Below the pieces are notes generated by a model, which was not told the origin of the DNA, did not search any database, and was given only the letters and a program-made list of their open reading frames with translations. Of a stretch of DNA of 17,181 bases, positions 13,324-17,181 are shown one piece after another; position 1 is the first letter of the stretch; each line of letters opens with the position of its first letter. The DNA is from Thiobacillus sp. (GTDB lineage: Bacteria > Pseudomonadota > Gammaproteobacteria > Burkholderiales > Thiobacillaceae): NCBI RefSeq assembly GCF_024708915.1, contig NZ_JANJXQ010000056.1:1-17181 (forward strand), written 5' to 3'. The position numbers were made by a program, and so were the translations under genes.

Positions 13324-14055
13324 TCACGCGGCCAGCAGCCGCTGCACCACCGCTCCCGCCAGCATCAGACCGAACAGCGGCGGCATGTAGCTGATGGTGC
13401 CGTTGACCGCGCGGGCACGGCCGCGCCCCTCGACCGGCTGCGGCGGCAACGGGGCGCGCCCGGCTTCGTCGGAAAACACGGTGAGCACGCCCCTGGAGAT
13501 GCCGCGCTTGCGCAGACGCTTGCGCATCACCGAAGCGAGCGGGCACATGCTGGTTTTCGAAATATCGGCGATCCGGATGCGGCCAGGGTCGAGCTTGTTG
13601 CCGGCGCCCATGCTGGACGCCACGCGCAAGCCGCGCTCGACGCTGCTGGCGACCAGCGCGACCTTGCAGTTGAGCGAATCGATGCAATCGATGACGAAAT
13701 CGACATCGCCAGGCACGATCCCGGCCACGGTTTCGGGAATCAGGAATTCGCGGATCACGCTGAGTTCGCAGGCCGGGTTGATGTCGCGGATGCGCGCTGC
13801 CATCAGCTCGGCTTTCGACTGTCCGACCGTGGACAGCAGCGCGGGCAGCTGGCGATTGATGTTCGATATCGCCACGACGTCATGATCGATCAGGGTCAAC
13901 CGCCCCACCCCCGCACGCGCCAGCGCCTCGGCACAATACGAGCCGACGCCGCCCAAACCGGCCACCAGCACGTGCGCATTGGCAAGCCGCGCCTGCTCGC
14001 CGGCATCGAGCAGAATCCGGGTACGTTCAAATTGCGGCGGCAAGACTGCGTCCAT
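13324..14055 (-). CDS. tcdA: tRNA threonylcarbamoyladenosine dehydratase
   Basis: TcdA (also CsdL/YgdL) uses ATP to cyclise t6A37 of ANN-decoding tRNAs to ct6A, improving decoding. The 243-residue E1-like enzyme has the nucleotide-binding GLGGVGS (33-39), GRLTLIDHDVV (51-61) with the acidic residues that hold ATP/Mg, NINRQ (66-70), DCIDS (123-127), and SSMGAGNKLDP (147-157) typical of this branch and not of MoeB/ThiF. The length is slightly below E. coli TcdA (268). It converges on the lipoprotein gene with only seven bases between stops and diverges from the DUF2905 gene with a 16-base gap. Confidence 0.93.
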   Translation of the reverse strand: MDAVLPPQFERTRILLDAGEQARLANAHVLVAGLGGVGSYCAEALARAGVGRLTLIDHDVVAISNINRQLPALLSTVGQSKAELMAARIRDINPACELSVIREFLIPETVAGIVPGDVDFVIDCIDSLNCKVALVASSVERGLRVASSMGAGNKLDPGRIRIADISKTSMCPLASVMRKRLRKRGISRGVLTVFSDEAGRAPLPPQPVEGRGRARAVNGTISYMPPLFGLMLAGAVVQRLLAA

Positions 14056-14059
14056 CGGC

Positions 14060-14065
14060 TAAAAT
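14060..14065 (+). promoter_or_regulatory. Candidate -10 directly before the DUF2905 gene
   Basis: TAAAAT ends six bases before the ATG at 14072, within the 16-base divergent gap. Initiation at the usual distance would fall on the start codon, predicting a leaderless message. It resembles the arrangement before kdsD. Confidence 0.4.
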
Positions 14066-14071
14066 TCCCTC

Positions 14072-14272
14072 ATGGTCAAATGGCTGGTCACACTCGTTCT
14101 GGCATTATTGGTTTTGGGGCTGCTCACCCCCTGGCTCAACCGCCTGGGGCTGGGCCGGCTGCCCGGCGACGTCCAGATCAAGCACAAGCGGGGCGTATTC
14201 TACTTCCCCTTTACCAGCGTCATTCTCATGTCGCTGGCGCTCTCCCTGCTGGTTTACCTGCTGGGCCGATGA
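14072..14272 (+). CDS. DUF2905 small membrane protein
   Basis: A 66-residue protein with two membrane helices (about 4-22 and 47-64). They are joined by a conserved polar stretch LGRLPGDVQIKHKRGVFYFP, the hallmark of DUF2905. The function is unknown. The start at 14072 agrees with the family. It has no Shine-Dalgarno and a -10-like TAAAAT just upstream. greB follows after 34 bases on the same strand and may be co-transcribed. Confidence 0.9.
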   Translation: MVKWLVTLVLALLVLGLLTPWLNRLGLGRLPGDVQIKHKRGVFYFPFTSVILMSLALSLLVYLLGR

Positions 14273-14306
14273 ATCGAACGCCCGCCCCCATGTTGCCTGC
14301 ACCGAA

Positions 14307-14867
14307 ATGAACAAGGCATTCGTAAAAGAAACCGATGCCCCGGATGCCGATGAAGATGATCTCATCGCGCCGGCGCTGCCCGCCGGGTCGAAGAACTACA
14401 TGACGCCCGCAGGTTACGCACAGCTGGACGCCGAGTTCAATCAGCTGTGGAAAGTCGAGCGGCCCAGGCTGGTGGAAACCATCTCCTGGGCCGCGAGCAA
14501 CGGCGACCGCTCGGAAAACGGCGATTACATCTACGGCAAGAAGCGGCTGCGCGAAGTCGACCGCCGCATCCGCTTCTTGTCCAAGCGGCTGGAGCACGCC
14601 GAGGTTGTCGACCCCGCCTCCCGCGAGGATACCGATCAGGTATTTTTCGGCGCCACCGTCACCGTCGCCGATCGGGACGGCAGCGAATCCACCTATGCCA
14701 TCGTCGGCATCGACGAAGCCGACGCCGGACGCGGCCGCATTGCGTGGATATCACCGATGGCTCGCGCACTGCTGAAGGCGCGCGAGGGCGACAGCGTCAG
14801 CGTACAGACCCCGGATGGGTGGCGCGAGGTTGATATCGTCGCGGTGCGCTACGTCGCGCTGGACTAG
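14307..14867 (+). CDS. greB: Transcription elongation factor GreB
   Basis: GreB enters the RNA polymerase secondary channel and stimulates cleavage of backtracked RNA. The 186-residue protein has the N-terminal coiled coil with the tip NGDRSENGDYIYGKKRLRE (65-83) and RRIRFL (86-91), which separates GreB from GreA. The acidic tip residues are Asp67 and Glu70. The FKBP-like C-terminal domain contains VFFGATVTV and RIAWISPMARALL. It is about 28 residues longer than E. coli GreB because of an acidic N-terminal tail (DAPDADEDD). No ribosome site is visible before the ATG. It ends just before a strong stem-loop. Confidence 0.95.
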   Translation: MNKAFVKETDAPDADEDDLIAPALPAGSKNYMTPAGYAQLDAEFNQLWKVERPRLVETISWAASNGDRSENGDYIYGKKRLREVDRRIRFLSKRLEHAEVVDPASREDTDQVFFGATVTVADRDGSESTYAIVGIDEADAGRGRIAWISPMARALLKAREGDSVSVQTPDGWREVDIVAVRYVALD

Positions 14868-14870
14868 GGC

Positions 14871-14910
14871 CAGGGGTCAGGAAAGGATTCAGGCTATCCA
14901 CTGACCCCTG
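14871..14910. terminator. Stem-loop between convergent greB and thioredoxin gene
   Basis: CAGGGGTCAG (14871-14880) and CTGACCCCTG (14901-14910) are a perfect 10-bp inverted repeat. Inside it, GGAT (14885-14888) pairs with ATCC (14896-14899). The element nearly fills the 46 bases between the two convergent stop codons and could act on both strands. There is no flanking T-run, so it is either a factor-assisted terminator or a REP-like palindrome. Confidence 0.55.
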
Positions 14911-14913
14911 CGA

Positions 14914-15756
14914 TCAGTTCAACGCACTCGCCAGCAGGCGCCGGTAACGGCTCACCAGTTCGCCGCCGCCCAGCAGGGTGAATACCGACAGCAGGGTTTT
15001 GCGGCCGATGTCGTCCTCGAAGCCGCGGTCACGGCGGACGATTTCCAGCAGCTGCGCCATGCCAGGCTCGAACCGGCCGGCCGCCACATACAGGTTGGCG
15101 AGCCTCAGCCGCGCCTCCAGATCGTTTTCATCCGCCGCCACCCGCGCGTTCAGCGCAGCTTCGTCTGCGTCCGCCGTGCCGACGAACTGTAGCCGGGCCT
15201 TGAGTTGCGGCGCACGCGGGTCGGCGTCGTCCGGCACGCTCGCGAGCAGGCGGCGGGCTTCGTCGGCTTCGCCCAGATCGAGCATGATTTCGGCGGCATC
15301 GAGCCGTACGCCGACATGGGCGGGGGCGATTCTTGACGCATCGGCCAGCCGCTGCAGCGCGGTCGTGGCATCGCCCGCAAGGCGCAGTTCGGCGGCCTGC
15401 GCACGCAGCTCGTCCGCCGGACCCGGGACGAGGCGGTCGAGAAAGGCGCGTACCTCGCCTTCCGGCAGCGCGCCGGAAAACTCGTCGACCGGTTCGCCGT
15501 CGATGAAGGCCTTGACGCTGGGAATGCCGCGCACGGCGTAACGCGCAGCGAGTTCCTGATTGTCGTCGGAATTGATCTTGGCGAGCAGAAACTTGCCGCC
15601 GTATTCCACAGCGAGTTTTTCCAGGATGGGTTTCAGCGACTTGCACGGGCCGCACCAGGGCGCCCAGAAATCGACCACCACCGGACGCCGCTTCGATTCT
15701 TCGAGGACGTGTTGCTGAAAGTCGGCAAGGCCGACGTCGAGTGCGTGTTCGGACAT
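14914..15756 (-). CDS. Thioredoxin-TPR protein, CnoX/YbbN-like
   Basis: A 280-residue protein joining a thioredoxin fold (about 1-110) to a helical TPR-type tail (about 113-280). The active site is WCGPC (Cys35, Cys38) and the cis-proline is Pro79 (GIPS). E. coli CnoX (YbbN) protects substrates and passes them to GroEL and DnaK, but its site, as I recall, lacks the first cysteine. Here both cysteines are present, so reductase activity is plausible. The start at 15756 is supported by GGAG at about 15766 and by the family N-terminus; an upstream ATG at 15786 would add ten unconserved residues. It follows purB by 53 bases on the same strand; TATTTA in that gap may be a weak -10. Confidence 0.9.
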   Translation of the reverse strand: MSEHALDVGLADFQQHVLEESKRRPVVVDFWAPWCGPCKSLKPILEKLAVEYGGKFLLAKINSDDNQELAARYAVRGIPSVKAFIDGEPVDEFSGALPEGEVRAFLDRLVPGPADELRAQAAELRLAGDATTALQRLADASRIAPAHVGVRLDAAEIMLDLGEADEARRLLASVPDDADPRAPQLKARLQFVGTADADEAALNARVAADENDLEARLRLANLYVAAGRFEPGMAQLLEIVRRDRGFEDDIGRKTLLSVFTLLGGGELVSRYRRLLASALN

Positions 15757-15809
15757 GGTGACTCCGCTTCGATCGCCGGACTGCATCGATCCGGCTTAAA
15801 TAGACTGCC

Positions 15810-17180
<1,371 letters not shown>

Positions 17181-17181
17181 C

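Overview
The window looks like a chromosomal segment of a GC-rich betaproteobacterium. Gene order (kdsD-kdsC-lptC-lptA-lptB-rpoN-hpf-ptsN-hprK-rapZ) and protein style suggest the Thiobacillus/Nitrosomonadales side of the class, but this is judged from memory and not from a search. No rRNA, tRNA, CRISPR array, insertion sequence or phage gene is visible. Nearly all of it is compact core-genome coding sequence.

Left end (1-2640). A multi-membrane-segment sensor histidine kinase runs leftwards off the window edge. It is divergent from a solitary type IV pilin-like protein. The 258-base gap between them holds what reads as a complete sigma-54 control region: a distal palindrome, a perfect IHF consensus and a -24/-12 promoter that fits the consensus at every specified position. 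Next comes a decayed, internally deleted CPA2/Kef-type K+/H+ antiporter remnant on the minus strand.

Centre (2641-10378). A rightward block makes the LPS precursor Kdo (kdsD, kdsC) and part of the LPS transport machine (lptC, lptA, lptB). It is followed by sigma-54 itself (rpoN), the ribosome hibernation factor hpf, and the nitrogen-PTS/cell-envelope regulators ptsN, hprK and rapZ. A second good -24/-12 sigma-54 motif lies directly in front of rpoN.

Right-centre (10378-13316). Tightly overlapping rightward genes encode a NusG-domain-II membrane protein and a Gx-transporter (heptaprenyl diphosphate synthase component I family) protein. This pair resembles EetA/EetB of Gram-positive flavin electron-transfer loci. 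After a 64-base gap come ubiX (prenylated-FMN synthesis), a LON-domain protein starting with TTG, a PPOX-fold protein and a tiny lipoprotein.

Right end (13324-17180). tcdA (minus) is divergent from a DUF2905 membrane protein and greB (plus). A 10-bp perfect stem-loop separates greB from the convergent thioredoxin/TPR gene (cnoX-like), which lies behind purB on the minus strand. purB is complete and starts one base inside the window edge.

The unifying theme is sigma-54: its gene, a likely autoregulatory site, a very strong target promoter on the pilin gene and an adjacent orphan sensor kinase all lie within 7 kb.
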